Origin: Flemingiibacterium sp045579745
GTDB taxonomy: Bacteria; Bacillota; Clostridia; Oscillospirales; CAG-272
Assembly: GCA_045579745.1 (NCBI GenBank)
Contig: JAZNMQ010000071.1
Span: forward strand, 1 to 22,655
Reading direction: 5' to 3'
DNA length: 22,655 nucleotides
The first letter of the stretch is position 1. Each line of letters begins with the position of its first letter. The notes under the pieces were generated by a model that worked only from the letters and a program-made list of their open reading frames with translations, did no database searches and was not told where the DNA came from. Shown one piece after another: positions 1 through 7,105 of the stretch. The position numbers were made by a program, and so were the translations under genes.

Positions 1-21
1 AAGAGTTAGTCCTGCCACCCT

Positions 22-52
22 CAAAAAGAACCTGGCGTTGATCAACGCCAGG
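22..52 (-). terminator. Rho-independent terminator of the radical SAM-ferredoxin operon
   Basis: Positions 31-52 are a perfect 22-base palindrome whose arms are CCTGGCGTTGA and its complement. Read on the minus strand the GC-rich hairpin is followed directly by TTCTTTTT (22-30), the layout of an intrinsic terminator. It lies about 90 bases after the ferredoxin stop codon; nothing else is seen between them. Confidence 0.8.
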
Positions 53-142
53 CCTAAAAAAGTTTTAAATTACAATAATCCTTTGGATTTATTTCAAGAT
101 TCTATCAAAAAGTGTTGCACTTAGCTTGACAATTCATCGTAT

Positions 143-334
143 TTATTTCTCGGATTTTGTGTCGTATGCCGCATCTACAGGGCATACATTAACGCAAATA
201 TTGCAGTCCTTGCATTTGTCTTGATTAATGCTGAATTTTCCCTCATTGCTGATATCTATAGCGTGAAACGGGCATTCAACATCACATGTACCGCAGCTTA
301 TGCAGCGGCTTTGATCTATTGCATGATGTGCCAT
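143..334 (-). CDS. 2[4Fe-4S] bacterial-type ferredoxin
   Basis: A 63-residue soluble electron carrier. Two clostridial-type cluster motifs are visible: C11-x2-C14-x2-C17-x3-C21-P and C41-x2-C44-x2-C47-x3-C51-P, so both four-cysteine sets are complete and each fourth Cys is followed by Pro. Length (about 55-65 residues) fits the family. The start has a good ribosome site (AGGAGA about 8 bases upstream). It begins 23 bases after the stop of the upstream radical SAM gene, in the same orientation and with no promoter between, so the two form an operon ending at the hairpin at 31-52. Inference: it may supply the low-potential electrons the radical SAM enzyme needs, although such ferredoxins also serve many other anaerobic enzymes. 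Confidence 0.95.
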   Translation of the reverse strand: MAHHAIDQSRCISCGTCDVECPFHAIDISNEGKFSINQDKCKDCNICVNVCPVDAAYDTKSEK

Positions 335-357
335 GGCTATCTCCTATTTATTTTTGA

Positions 358-1902
358 TTATTTAGCAGCCCTCTTGCGATGCTTCAGCACACGAAGCTTG
401 ACATAAAGCCCCGGCATTTTGTTTACGAGGAAATCCTTCAAGCTGTTGCGGACCGAAGCATAAGCATCGTGCACCTTTACAAGGAATTTGTAGGGCACAT
501 GCTTGCCGGTGACTCGCATATCGAGCCATTTTTCATACGGCTTGCCGAGCCATTCGGGCATTTTGTACGCAAGCTTATATCTCTTTACGAAGTGCATAAA
601 ATATGCTTCAACGAACAAAACCTGCTCCTCGGGGAATTGCGGCTGAACAAGCGGAACGCGCCTTTTCGTCAGGTCCCCCTCGGGAATAAAGCCCGCTTGC
701 TTTGAAATATCATACAGCACCGTTCCCTCGTAGGGATAGAAAATGTTCGGAATAGTTCTGTCCGAGCGGATTCTCGCATTAAGCTTGATAGTTTTAAGCG
801 CGCGATGGATATCCTCGTGAGGCAGTCCGATGATGTTGTATGTGAGCTGAGCAATGCCGTACTTGTGGAACCAGCCCGAGCAGCGAATTATCATCTCATC
901 CGTCTGATAACGGCGCAAATATTTGAAGCGCATCTCCGGATCTCCGCTCTCAAGACCCATATCAATCGTATAAAAGCCTGCTTCCTTCATCTTTTTGACA
1001 GTATCTTCGGTTAAGATATCGAAGCGGATGTTTCCCGTGCAAGGAAGTCCGATCTCCTGCTTGTACATATCTATAAAGCGGTCGAACCACTCAGGGAACA
1101 TATTAAAAATAGCGTCACGGAAGTTTATAAATTTGATATAGGGATGCTTTGAGATTAAGGTTTTAAGATACAATATTGCATTTTCCGGCGAGCGGAAGCG
1201 CGCATAGATCTTCTTATTCGGATAGACCTTTCTGAAATTTCCGTTTCCGCAATATGTGCAGTTGTAGAAGCATCCGCGGCTGACAACGACTATCGCGGTG
1301 TTGACCTTGGAGGATTCGAGATTGTCGAAATCGAATAAATCAAAATCGGGTATCGGAATACGATCAAGATCTGCAAAAAGCGGTCTAATTGGATTCTTCT
1401 TTATCGAACCGTCCGGCATTTTGAAGTACAAGCTCTCGATATTTGTATAATCCTCGCCGTCACGCATTTTATCGCATAACTCAAGCTCGGCATACTCACC
1501 GTCGCCGACGCAAACACAGTCCACTCCCTCAACCGCGATAACCTCATCGGGCACGAGTGTGCAATGATAGCTTCCGCAGACGACGAAAGCATCGGGGCAG
1601 ACTTCCTTAGTCCACTTTATATAGTCAATGCAGTCGGGGAACGCGGTGGTGCGGATGGAAAAACCGATGATATCATATTCGCCGCATTCCTTGAGTCGCT
1701 TTTTGTAATCTTCCTCCGTGTGGAGGTTCAGCAGGTGCATAAGTCCAACATGGTGTCCTCCCTGCTTGAGAACCGCTGAAATAGAAGCAAGTCCCTCGCT
1801 GTAGTTTCCTCCGCTAACCTTGCGCTGACAGTCACGGTCGGTATAATCGGGATAGACAAGCAGCATCTTAGCGGGACGCCCGCCCAAATTTTTAAGTTCC
1901 AT
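358..1902 (-). CDS. Radical SAM protein with N-terminal B12-binding-like domain
   Basis: A 514-residue class-B-type radical SAM enzyme (family established; substrate not recognisable). Residues 12-150 resemble the cobalamin-binding domain, with the GGNYSEGLASISAVLKQGGH start, a GSYH segment near 110 and GDGE near 133. The radical SAM core follows: C211-x3-C215-x2-C218 within SRGCFYNCTYCGNG binds the [4Fe-4S] cluster, and GLESGDPEM near residue 320 and NIIGLPHED near 358 match the usual SAM-binding and strand motifs. The classic DxHxxG cobalamin-ligand motif is not evident, so bound B12 is uncertain. The C-terminal 100 residues are basic. An in-frame TAA lies directly before the ATG, so the start cannot be further upstream; the best ribosome site is oddly 34 bases away across a hairpin (see 1913-1942). 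It shares an operon with the downstream ferredoxin gene. Confidence 0.9.
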   Translation of the reverse strand: MELKNLGGRPAKMLLVYPDYTDRDCQRKVSGGNYSEGLASISAVLKQGGHHVGLMHLLNLHTEEDYKKRLKECGEYDIIGFSIRTTAFPDCIDYIKWTKEVCPDAFVVCGSYHCTLVPDEVIAVEGVDCVCVGDGEYAELELCDKMRDGEDYTNIESLYFKMPDGSIKKNPIRPLFADLDRIPIPDFDLFDFDNLESSKVNTAIVVVSRGCFYNCTYCGNGNFRKVYPNKKIYARFRSPENAILYLKTLISKHPYIKFINFRDAIFNMFPEWFDRFIDMYKQEIGLPCTGNIRFDILTEDTVKKMKEAGFYTIDMGLESGDPEMRFKYLRRYQTDEMIIRCSGWFHKYGIAQLTYNIIGLPHEDIHRALKTIKLNARIRSDRTIPNIFYPYEGTVLYDISKQAGFIPEGDLTKRRVPLVQPQFPEEQVLFVEAYFMHFVKRYKLAYKMPEWLGKPYEKWLDMRVTGKHVPYKFLVKVHDAYASVRNSLKDFLVNKMPGLYVKLRVLKHRKRAAK

Positions 1903-1912
1903 TTATTTGTTT

Positions 1913-1942
1913 GCTTATCGGCGCGCCGAAAAGCCTCTCCTT
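1913..1942 (-). promoter_or_regulatory. Leader hairpin between Shine-Dalgarno and start of the radical SAM gene
   Basis: On the minus strand AAGGAGAG (1935-1942) is an excellent ribosome site, but it lies 34 bases before the ATG at 1902. The 22 bases between (1913-1934) fold as GCTT-T-TCGG-CGCG-CCGA-T-AAGC: eight base pairs with one mismatch and a four-base loop. If this hairpin is looped out, the effective spacing becomes about 12 bases. No other ribosome site lies closer to the ATG. The structure is seen in the sequence; a role in translation is inferred. Confidence 0.5.
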
Positions 1943-1962
1943 GACATTATTACTCATAATAA

Positions 1963-1991
1963 AGTATATCACAAGAACTCTGCCGTGTCAA
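1963..1991 (-). promoter_or_regulatory. Sigma-A promoter of the radical SAM-ferredoxin operon
   Basis: On the minus strand TTGACA (1986-1991), a 17-base spacer and TATACT (1963-1968) form a near-consensus promoter. Transcription would start near 1956, giving a leader of about 55 bases. An inverted repeat TGCCGT (1981-1986) / ACGGCA (2000-2005) brackets the -35 box and could be an operator. No terminator separates it from the lipoprotein gene that ends at 2022. Confidence 0.85.
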
Positions 1992-2021
1992 GTGCGCATA
2001 CGGCATATTGGAATTTGTTTC

Positions 2022-2339
2022 TTACTTCGCCTTGAATTCTATCCACTCGTTATCTATGAAAACAACAACCCTGCCATCCTCAAGAACAGCATAAGAACTT
2101 CCTGAGCTTCTGTTAAAATTTGCCTCGTCGTCTTTTTCAGGCACACCATTTTCCGCATACGATGTGGTGTACTGAATAACACTCTCATCTACCTCAACGG
2201 AAACGGCATTATCGGTTGAATAGTAATTTGTACCATTTACCATTATCGTTGCCGGATAATCCCCGCCTTTTGATACACCACATCCGACAAATGACAGTAC
2301 AAGCACAATGCAAAGCAACAATGTAATCAACTTCTTCAT
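2022..2339 (-). CDS. Small predicted lipoprotein, function unknown
   Basis: A 105-residue protein with a typical lipoprotein signal: MKK, a hydrophobic stretch (residues 4-19) and a lipobox ending SFVGC with the lipidated Cys at position 20. The mature part (about 85 residues) is polar and likely beta-rich: VNGTNYYST, a central VDESVIQYTTSY segment, and a C-terminal strand pattern (YAVLEDGRVVVFIDNEWIEF). I do not recognise the family. The ribosome site AAGGAG lies 9 bases before the ATG. It is transcribed alone, or by read-through into the radical SAM gene, because no terminator is visible after its stop. It would be anchored on the outer face of the cytoplasmic membrane. Confidence 0.8.
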   Translation of the reverse strand: MKKLITLLLCIVLVLSFVGCGVSKGGDYPATIMVNGTNYYSTDNAVSVEVDESVIQYTTSYAENGVPEKDDEANFNRSSGSSYAVLEDGRVVVFIDNEWIEFKAK

Positions 2340-2391
2340 GCAATCACACTCCTTTGTTAAATTAAAGTATTTCGAATTCCTTTACATATTC

Positions 2392-2424
2392 ATTATATCA
2401 AAAGCATGTCAGTATTTCTGTCAT
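2392..2424 (-). promoter_or_regulatory. Probable promoter of the lipoprotein gene with overlapping inverted repeat
   Basis: A perfect TATAAT (minus strand of 2392-2397) lies about 55 bases before the lipoprotein start. The -35 region at optimal spacing (2415-2420, CAGAAA) is poor, and is overlapped by an imperfect inverted repeat ATGTCAG-TATTT-CTGTCAT (2406-2424), which suggests a regulated promoter. The rest of 2425-2519 is AT-rich and contains an 11-base direct repeat, GTATATATTTA at 2429-2439 and 2475-2485; I see no gene there. Confidence 0.45.
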
Positions 2425-2519
2425 GACTGTATATATTTAGACATATAATCTCACAAAAAAGTTCCATCTATACAGTATATATTTATTTAACTATTACGAC
2501 GAAGCATCGTTTTGCGGAT

Positions 2520-2555
2520 AAAAAAGCAGGTTATCTCCGAAAAGAAGATAACCTG
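2520..2555 (-). terminator. Rho-independent terminator of groESL
   Basis: On the minus strand CAGGTTATCT (2546-2555 complement) pairs with AGATAACCTG across a 9-base loop, then C and TTTTTT (2520-2525). It lies 35 bases after the groEL stop and is a textbook intrinsic terminator. Confidence 0.9.
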
Positions 2556-2590
2556 TTTCATTAATTGAATTAAATCGTGTATGAACGATA

Positions 2591-4225
2591 TTAATACATA
2601 CCGCCCATACCGCCGCCCATTCCACCTGCGGGCGCAGCGGGTTCGGGTTCCTTAATGTCAGCAACAACAGCCTCGGTTGTGAGAACGGTTGCAGCAACAC
2701 TTGCGGCATTCTGGAGAGCGCTGCGTGTAACCTTAGTCGGGTCAACGATTCCGCATTCCATCATATCAACATACTTTTCGTTGTAAGCGTCAAAGCCGTA
2801 GCCCTTTTTGCCGCTTGAAAGAATCTTATCAACGATGATAGAGCCTTCAAAGCCTGCGTTTTCAGCAATCTGGCGTACAGGAGCCTCAAGCGACTTGAGC
2901 ACGATCTTAACGCCGGTATTTTCATCGCCCTCAACAGTGTCAAGCAGAGCCTTAACATCGTCGATGACGTTCAGATATGCTGTACCGCCGCCTGCAACGA
3001 TACCTTCCTCAACAGCTGCCTTAGTAGCGTTGAGAGCGTCCTCGATGCGGAGCTTCTTTTCCTTCATTTCGGTTTCGGTTGCAGCACCAACCTTGATAAC
3101 AGCTACGCCGCCGGAAAGCTTTGCAAGTCTTTCCTGGAGCTTTTCGCGGTCGAAATCGGAGGTTGTTGTTTCAATAGCAGCCTTAATCTGACCGATTCTT
3201 GCCTTAATATCCTCAGAGTTGCCTGCACCGCCAACGATGATGGTGTTCTCCTTGTTAACCTTAACCTGTCTTGCACGACCGAGCTGTACAAGCTGAGTGT
3301 CCTTAAGCTCAAGTCCGAGCTCGTCGGAAATAACCTCGCCGCCTGTAAGAGTTGCGATATCGCGAAGCATTTCTTTTCTTCTGTCGCCGAAGCCGGGAGC
3401 CTTAACTGCTACGCAAACGAAGGTTCCGCGAAGCTTGTTGAGCACGAGAGTGGTAAGAGCTTCGCCCTCAACATCCTCAGCGATGATGAGAAGCTTCTTG
3501 CCGGACTGAACGATCTGCTCAAGAACAGGAAGAATTTCCTGAATGTTGGAGATCTTCTTATCTGTGATAAGGATGAACGCGTCATCAATAACAGCTTCCA
3601 TCTTATCTGTATCTGTTGCCATGTAGGGAGAGAGGTATCCGCGGTCAAACTGCATACCCTCAACAACCTCGCAATAGGTTTCAGCGGATTTGGATTCCTC
3701 AACGGTGATAACGCCGTCAGATGTAACCTTTTCCATAGCATCTGCGATAAGGTTACCGATAACCTCGTCGCCTGCGGAAATTGTACCTACGCGAGCGATA
3801 TCAGCAGTACCGTTTACCTTCTTGGAGTTAGCAACAAGAGCTGCTACAGCCTTGTCAACTGCCTTCTGGATACCCTTGCGGATAACGATAGGATTAGCAC
3901 CTGCGGTAACGTTCTTCATGCCCTCGGTGATGAATGCCTGAGCGAGAAGTGTTGCGGTAGTTGTACCGTCACCTGCTGCATCGTTGGTCTTTGTAGCAAC
4001 CTCACGAACGAGCTGTGCGCCCATGTTCTCAGCAGCTTCCTCAAGCTCGATTTCCTTTGCGATGGTAACGCCGTCATTTGTGATGAGCGGAGCGCCATAT
4101 TTCTTATCGAGAACTACATTGCGGCCCTTGGGACCGAGTGTGATCTTTACTGTGTTAGCAAGCTTATCAACGCCTGCGAGAAGTGCGTTTCTTGCTTCAA
4201 TTCCGTAAATAATATTCTTAGCCAT
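2591..4225 (-). CDS. groEL: Chaperonin GroEL (Hsp60)
   Basis: A 544-residue chaperonin subunit that forms the double-ring folding chamber in the cytoplasm and works with GroES. Full length for the family. Visible hallmarks are VKITLGPKGRNVVLD (residues 26-40), the nucleotide-binding LITNDGVTIAKEI (47-59) and GDGTTTATLLAQ (85-96), AVEEGIVAGGGTAYL in the intermediate/equatorial return, and the Gly-Met-rich tail ending GGMGGGMGGMY. The ribosome site AGGAGGAG lies just before the ATG. It follows groES by 31 bases in the same operon, under the CIRCE at 4598-4624, and ends at the terminator at 2520-2555. Nothing is unusual; this is the only groEL visible in the window. Confidence 0.99.
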   Translation of the reverse strand: MAKNIIYGIEARNALLAGVDKLANTVKITLGPKGRNVVLDKKYGAPLITNDGVTIAKEIELEEAAENMGAQLVREVATKTNDAAGDGTTTATLLAQAFITEGMKNVTAGANPIVIRKGIQKAVDKAVAALVANSKKVNGTADIARVGTISAGDEVIGNLIADAMEKVTSDGVITVEESKSAETYCEVVEGMQFDRGYLSPYMATDTDKMEAVIDDAFILITDKKISNIQEILPVLEQIVQSGKKLLIIAEDVEGEALTTLVLNKLRGTFVCVAVKAPGFGDRRKEMLRDIATLTGGEVISDELGLELKDTQLVQLGRARQVKVNKENTIIVGGAGNSEDIKARIGQIKAAIETTTSDFDREKLQERLAKLSGGVAVIKVGAATETEMKEKKLRIEDALNATKAAVEEGIVAGGGTAYLNVIDDVKALLDTVEGDENTGVKIVLKSLEAPVRQIAENAGFEGSIIVDKILSSGKKGYGFDAYNEKYVDMMECGIVDPTKVTRSALQNAASVAATVLTTEAVVADIKEPEPAAPAGGMGGGMGGMY

Positions 4226-4256
4226 TGTAATCTCCTCCTAAAGTTATATCGACCGA

Positions 4257-4541
4257 TTATTCAACAACAGCGAGAATATCGCTCTGACGGACGATAATGT
4301 ATTCTGCACCGTCGCACTTAACCTCGGTGCCGGAATATTTGCTTGTGATAACCTTCTGACCAACTTCAACGGTCATAACAACTTCCTTGCCGTCAACGAG
4401 TCCGCCGGGACCTACAGCGACAATTTCTGCTACCTGAGGCTTTTCCTTTGCGGTACCTGCAAGAATAATACCGCTCTTTGTGGTTTCCTCAGCTTCTACC
4501 ATTTTTACGACAACACGGTCGCAAAGAGGTTTAATAGTCAT
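4257..4541 (-). CDS. groES: Co-chaperonin GroES (Hsp10)
   Basis: A 94-residue lid protein of the GroEL chamber, normal length. It starts MTIKPLCDRVVVK, has the mobile loop around TTKSGIILAGTAKEKPQ (residues 20-36) whose Ile-Ile-Leu contacts GroEL, and the roof/barrel segments EIVAVGPG and the C-terminal YIIVRQSDILAVVE. The ribosome site GGGAGG (complement of 4551-4556) is 9-10 bases before the ATG. It is the first gene of groES-groEL, with a sigma-A promoter at 4636-4664 and a perfect CIRCE operator in the leader, so HrcA repression and heat-shock induction are expected. Confidence 0.99.
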   Translation of the reverse strand: MTIKPLCDRVVVKMVEAEETTKSGIILAGTAKEKPQVAEIVAVGPGGLVDGKEVVMTVEVGQKVITSKYSGTEVKCDGAEYIIVRQSDILAVVE

Positions 4542-4597
4542 GTTAAGATTCCTCCCATATTTGAGCCGTCTATTTGACGTGCTTAATTTTCAGTTTA

Positions 4598-4624
4598 TTA
4601 GCACTCAGACTCTTTGAGTGCTAA
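4598..4624 (-). promoter_or_regulatory. CIRCE operator (HrcA binding site) of groESL
   Basis: TTAGCACTC (4598-4606), nine bases, GAGTGCTAA (4616-4624): an exact match to the CIRCE consensus. It lies just downstream of the predicted transcription start, in the 5' leader of groES. HrcA, not encoded here, represses through this site. Confidence 0.98.
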
Positions 4625-4635
4625 CTTACGAATAT

Positions 4636-4664
4636 ATTGTAACTCTAATTTTTCAAAAAATCAA
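4636..4664 (-). promoter_or_regulatory. Sigma-A promoter of groESL
   Basis: On the minus strand TTGATT (4659-4664), a 17-base spacer and TACAAT (4636-4641). The predicted start near 4629 puts the CIRCE at about +5 to +31, the standard arrangement in Firmicutes. Confidence 0.85.
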
Positions 4665-4727
4665 GTGTTTTTTGCATAGTTTACATTAATTTAACATCTT
4701 ATTCCGTGCAGAGAATGCCGAGCAGTT

Positions 4728-4754
4728 TTATCAGGCGCATACTTCGAGTGCTAA
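4728..4754. promoter_or_regulatory. Second, half-degenerate CIRCE-like site
   Basis: A perfect right half-site GAGTGCTAA at 4746-4754 is preceded, at exactly nine bases, by TTATCAGGC (4728-4736), which matches 6 of 9 positions of the left half TTAGCACTC. It lies about 100 bases upstream of the groES promoter and just before the putative promoter of the symporter gene. It may be a decayed or weak second HrcA site. Confidence 0.45.
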
Positions 4755-4766
4755 GTCCTTGGTTAG

Positions 4767-4795
4767 TTCTTCGCGAAAGCTTTCCTTCATATAAT
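4767..4795 (+). promoter_or_regulatory. Probable promoter of the AGCS symporter gene
   Basis: A perfect TATAAT at 4790-4795 lies about 33 bases before the favoured ATG at 4829. The -35 at 17-base spacing (4767-4772, TTCTTC) is weak, so an activator or other control is possible. The CIRCE-like site ends 12 bases before it. Confidence 0.5.
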
Positions 4796-4828
4796 TAACA
4801 AAAACTACAGCTTACCATGGAGAAGCAT

Positions 4829-6148
4829 ATGCTCGAGTCAATAATCTCATACCTGAATACATACCTTTTTGGTCCCGGATTATGCTTAGCAGTCTTCGTC
4901 TGCGGAGTATATTTCATAATCAGGCTTCGGCCGTTCTTCATTACGAAGCCGAAAAAAATACTATCTGCCTTAAGTTCAGGCGGAACGGAGGAATCCTCGC
5001 CGTTCAGAGCAATGATAGTCGCGCTCGCCGGAACTCTCGGGGTCGGAAACATCGCAGGAGTAGCCTCGGCAATCGCAATCGGCGGCGCAGGCGCTGTTTT
5101 TTGGATGCTCGTCAGCGCAGTGGCGGCTCTTCCGATAAAATATGCGGAAATAGTCCTCGCCGCTGCCCACAGACGCCGCGACAAGGACGGAAAATTCCAC
5201 GGAGGAGCTTATTTCTATATCTCGGACAACGGCACAAAAGCTGCAGGTTTCATCGCCTCGCTGTTCGCCGCCTTGTGTGTTGCATCTTCTTTAACGATGG
5301 GAGCGGCTGTTCAAGCAAATTCCATAGCGGTTACGGTCGAATCCGCCCTTGGTGTTATTCCGCTTATATGCGGCATGCTTGTGGGAGGACTAACCTTTGC
5401 CGTAACATCCGGTGGGCTTTCGCGGATTTCATCCCTCGCAGTAAAGCTTATTCCCTTGATGAGCGGCATTTACATTGCGATGTCATCCTACATAATCCTC
5501 TCAAACGCTTCCATTCTTCCTGAAATCACATCGAAAATTCTGACTGAGGCTTTCAGCGCAGAAGCTCTTGGCGGGGGCATCCTTGGCTTTATAACAAGTA
5601 AAGCTGTGCGCATCGGTGTTACGCGCGGAATTGTATCCAACGAAGCCGGATGCGGTACGGCGCCGATCGCACATTCCTCAGCGAAAATTAAAATGCCTGC
5701 AATTCAAGGCGTTTGGGGGATGTTTGAGGTTTTCATCGACACGATCGTTATATGTACGATAACAGCTTATGTAATACTGATCGCAAAGCATCGCGGCATC
5801 CTGCCCATTTCCGACGGCATGGCTTCTGCGTCAAATGCTTTTGCCGCATATTTACCCTGTTCGGATATTATGCTTTGTATTGTAATATCTGTTTTTGCGT
5901 TTTGTACAATAATATGTTGGTTTTATTATGGGACAGAAAGCCTTTCATACTTAACAAAAAGCAACGCCGCTCGGATTATCTACACTTTTATCTACTCATT
6001 CTTCGCAATGATCGGCTGTATAGCTCACAGCGAGCTCATATGGAGTCTTTCCGACCTTACAATATCCGCAATGACAGCACTCAATATTGCCGCTCTCCTT
6101 CTTTCATCGAGTGAAATAAAAAGAGAAACCGACAGATATTTCTATTAG
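4829..6148 (+). CDS. Sodium:alanine (AGCS family) amino-acid symporter
   Basis: An integral membrane carrier of about 439 residues that imports alanine, glycine or a similar amino acid with Na+; exact substrate unknown. Family signatures are clear: LAGTLGVGNIAGVASAIA then GGAGAVFWM in the first third, the motif SNEAGCGTAPIAHSSAK (more usually SNEAGMGSAPIAHAAA) in the second half, and DTIVICTITAYVIL after it. About ten or eleven hydrophobic segments are visible and the length fits the family (440-490). I prefer the ATG at 4829: GGAG (4819-4822) lies 6 bases before it, while the ATG at 4817, four codons upstream in frame, has no ribosome site. It is divergent from groESL, and FNT follows with its own promoter, so it is probably transcribed alone. 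Confidence 0.95.
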   Translation: MLESIISYLNTYLFGPGLCLAVFVCGVYFIIRLRPFFITKPKKILSALSSGGTEESSPFRAMIVALAGTLGVGNIAGVASAIAIGGAGAVFWMLVSAVAALPIKYAEIVLAAAHRRRDKDGKFHGGAYFYISDNGTKAAGFIASLFAALCVASSLTMGAAVQANSIAVTVESALGVIPLICGMLVGGLTFAVTSGGLSRISSLAVKLIPLMSGIYIAMSSYIILSNASILPEITSKILTEAFSAEALGGGILGFITSKAVRIGVTRGIVSNEAGCGTAPIAHSSAKIKMPAIQGVWGMFEVFIDTIVICTITAYVILIAKHRGILPISDGMASASNAFAAYLPCSDIMLCIVISVFAFCTIICWFYYGTESLSYLTKSNAARIIYTFIYSFFAMIGCIAHSELIWSLSDLTISAMTALNIAALLLSSSEIKRETDRYFY

Positions 6149-6184
6149 AAAACAGTATGTAAAATAAAAAAAGCATTTCTACTG

Positions 6185-6213
6185 TTGCAAAATATTCAGA
6201 ATTATGTTAAAAT
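6185..6213 (+). promoter_or_regulatory. Sigma-A promoter of the FNT channel gene
   Basis: TTGCAA (6185-6190), a 17-base spacer and TAAAAT (6208-6213), about 37 bases before the FNT start codon. No clear terminator is visible between the symporter stop (6148) and this promoter. Confidence 0.75.
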
Positions 6214-6249
6214 AAAGGTAATAGAATACTTTTAGGAGAATATTGAAGC

Positions 6250-6882
6250 ATGGAAAACAAAAACACTTTTTTCCCTACCCTCATTCCGGCAATTCTCGCC
6301 GGATTTTGCATCGGACTCGGCGGAACCGTCTGCCTATCGGTTGAAAACGGCGTGATCGGCGCATTGCTTTTCAGCATCGGACTGTTCACCATCCTCGCAT
6401 TCGCGTTAAACCTTTTTACCGGCAAAGTAGGTTACGCTCTTGACAACAAGCCATCCTATATTATTACCCTTGCTGTTATTTGGCTTGGAAATCTTATCGG
6501 CACAGGGCTTATGGCTCTGCTCGTCCGATTTACACGCATTTACGATACAGTCGCTCTCAAGGCGCAGTCACTCGTTGATGCAAAGCTTGCCGATACTCCA
6601 ATCAGCATTTTGCTGCTTGCAATAGGCTGCGGAATGTGCATGTACATTGCTGTTCACCAGTTCAAGTGCCAGACCGGAACTCTGCAATGCGTTTTCGTAA
6701 TCCTTCCCGTAATGGTTTTCATCCTCAGCAAGTTTGAGCACTGCATCGCTAACATGTTTTACTTCTTTCTTGCCGGAAGCTTCACGCTTAAGACCCTCGG
6801 TTACCTATTGATTATGACCCTCGGCAATTCTATCGGCGGACTGCTGATTCCCGCAGCACAAAAGCTCTACATAAAAAAGTAA
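6250..6882 (+). CDS. Formate/nitrite transporter (FNT) family channel, compact form
   Basis: A 210-residue membrane protein of the FNT family (pentameric channels for formate, nitrite or hydrosulfide; FocA-like fold). Diagnostic segments are LNLFTGKVGYAL (residues 53-64), corresponding to the family's LFTGN loop, and FEHCIANMF (162-170), which contains the conserved pore His (H164). Six hydrophobic segments are visible and the chain ends NSIGGLLIP, the usual last helix. It is clearly shorter than typical members (about 250-290 residues), with trimmed termini and loops, yet all six helices seem present. AGGAG at 6234-6238 is 11 bases before the ATG. It is a single-gene transcript with promoter at 6185-6213 and terminator at 6971-7005. 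In an anaerobe formate exchange is the likeliest role, but the substrate cannot be read from the sequence. Confidence 0.88.
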   Translation: MENKNTFFPTLIPAILAGFCIGLGGTVCLSVENGVIGALLFSIGLFTILAFALNLFTGKVGYALDNKPSYIITLAVIWLGNLIGTGLMALLVRFTRIYDTVALKAQSLVDAKLADTPISILLLAIGCGMCMYIAVHQFKCQTGTLQCVFVILPVMVFILSKFEHCIANMFYFFLAGSFTLKTLGYLLIMTLGNSIGGLLIPAAQKLYIKK

Positions 6883-6970
6883 GCTCCCCAAATTGCGCAT
6901 TGTCAGCTGTAAATTGAATTTTAATTTATATCGCTTTTAATATGCGCAAAAATTTATAATCAGGCAACGA

Positions 6971-7005
6971 CTGACATCGCATTTTGGCGGTGTCAGTTTT
7001 GTTTT
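6971..7005 (+). terminator. Rho-independent terminator after the FNT gene
   Basis: CTGACATCGC (6971-6980) pairs with GCGGTGTCAG (6987-6996), ten base pairs with one G-T, six-base loop, followed by TTTTGTTTT (6997-7005). It isolates the FNT gene from carA. Confidence 0.93.
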
Positions 7006-7105
7006 AATCCGTTTTCGGGTTAAGAAAACATATCATTTTTCCAAATCAATTTTCATGTCCGAAAAAAATATGATTGTAAGCACAATATTTATACATATTA
7101 ACTTA

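Noticed and set aside
31..52. 22-base perfect palindrome as an operator or recombination site
   Set aside because: It is followed by TTCTTTTT on the minus strand and sits after the ferredoxin gene, which fits a terminator better.
4817..4828. Symporter start at 4817, four codons earlier
   Set aside because: No Shine-Dalgarno before it, whereas GGAG at 4819-4822 is well placed for the ATG at 4829.
4795..5184. 129-codon minus-strand frame across the start of the symporter gene
   Set aside because: Antisense to conserved AGCS coding sequence, with no ribosome site or recognisable domain.
4882..5523. 213-codon plus-strand frame overlapping the symporter gene
   Set aside because: Arg/Ser/Cys-rich translation without family features, in another frame of a gene with clear AGCS motifs.
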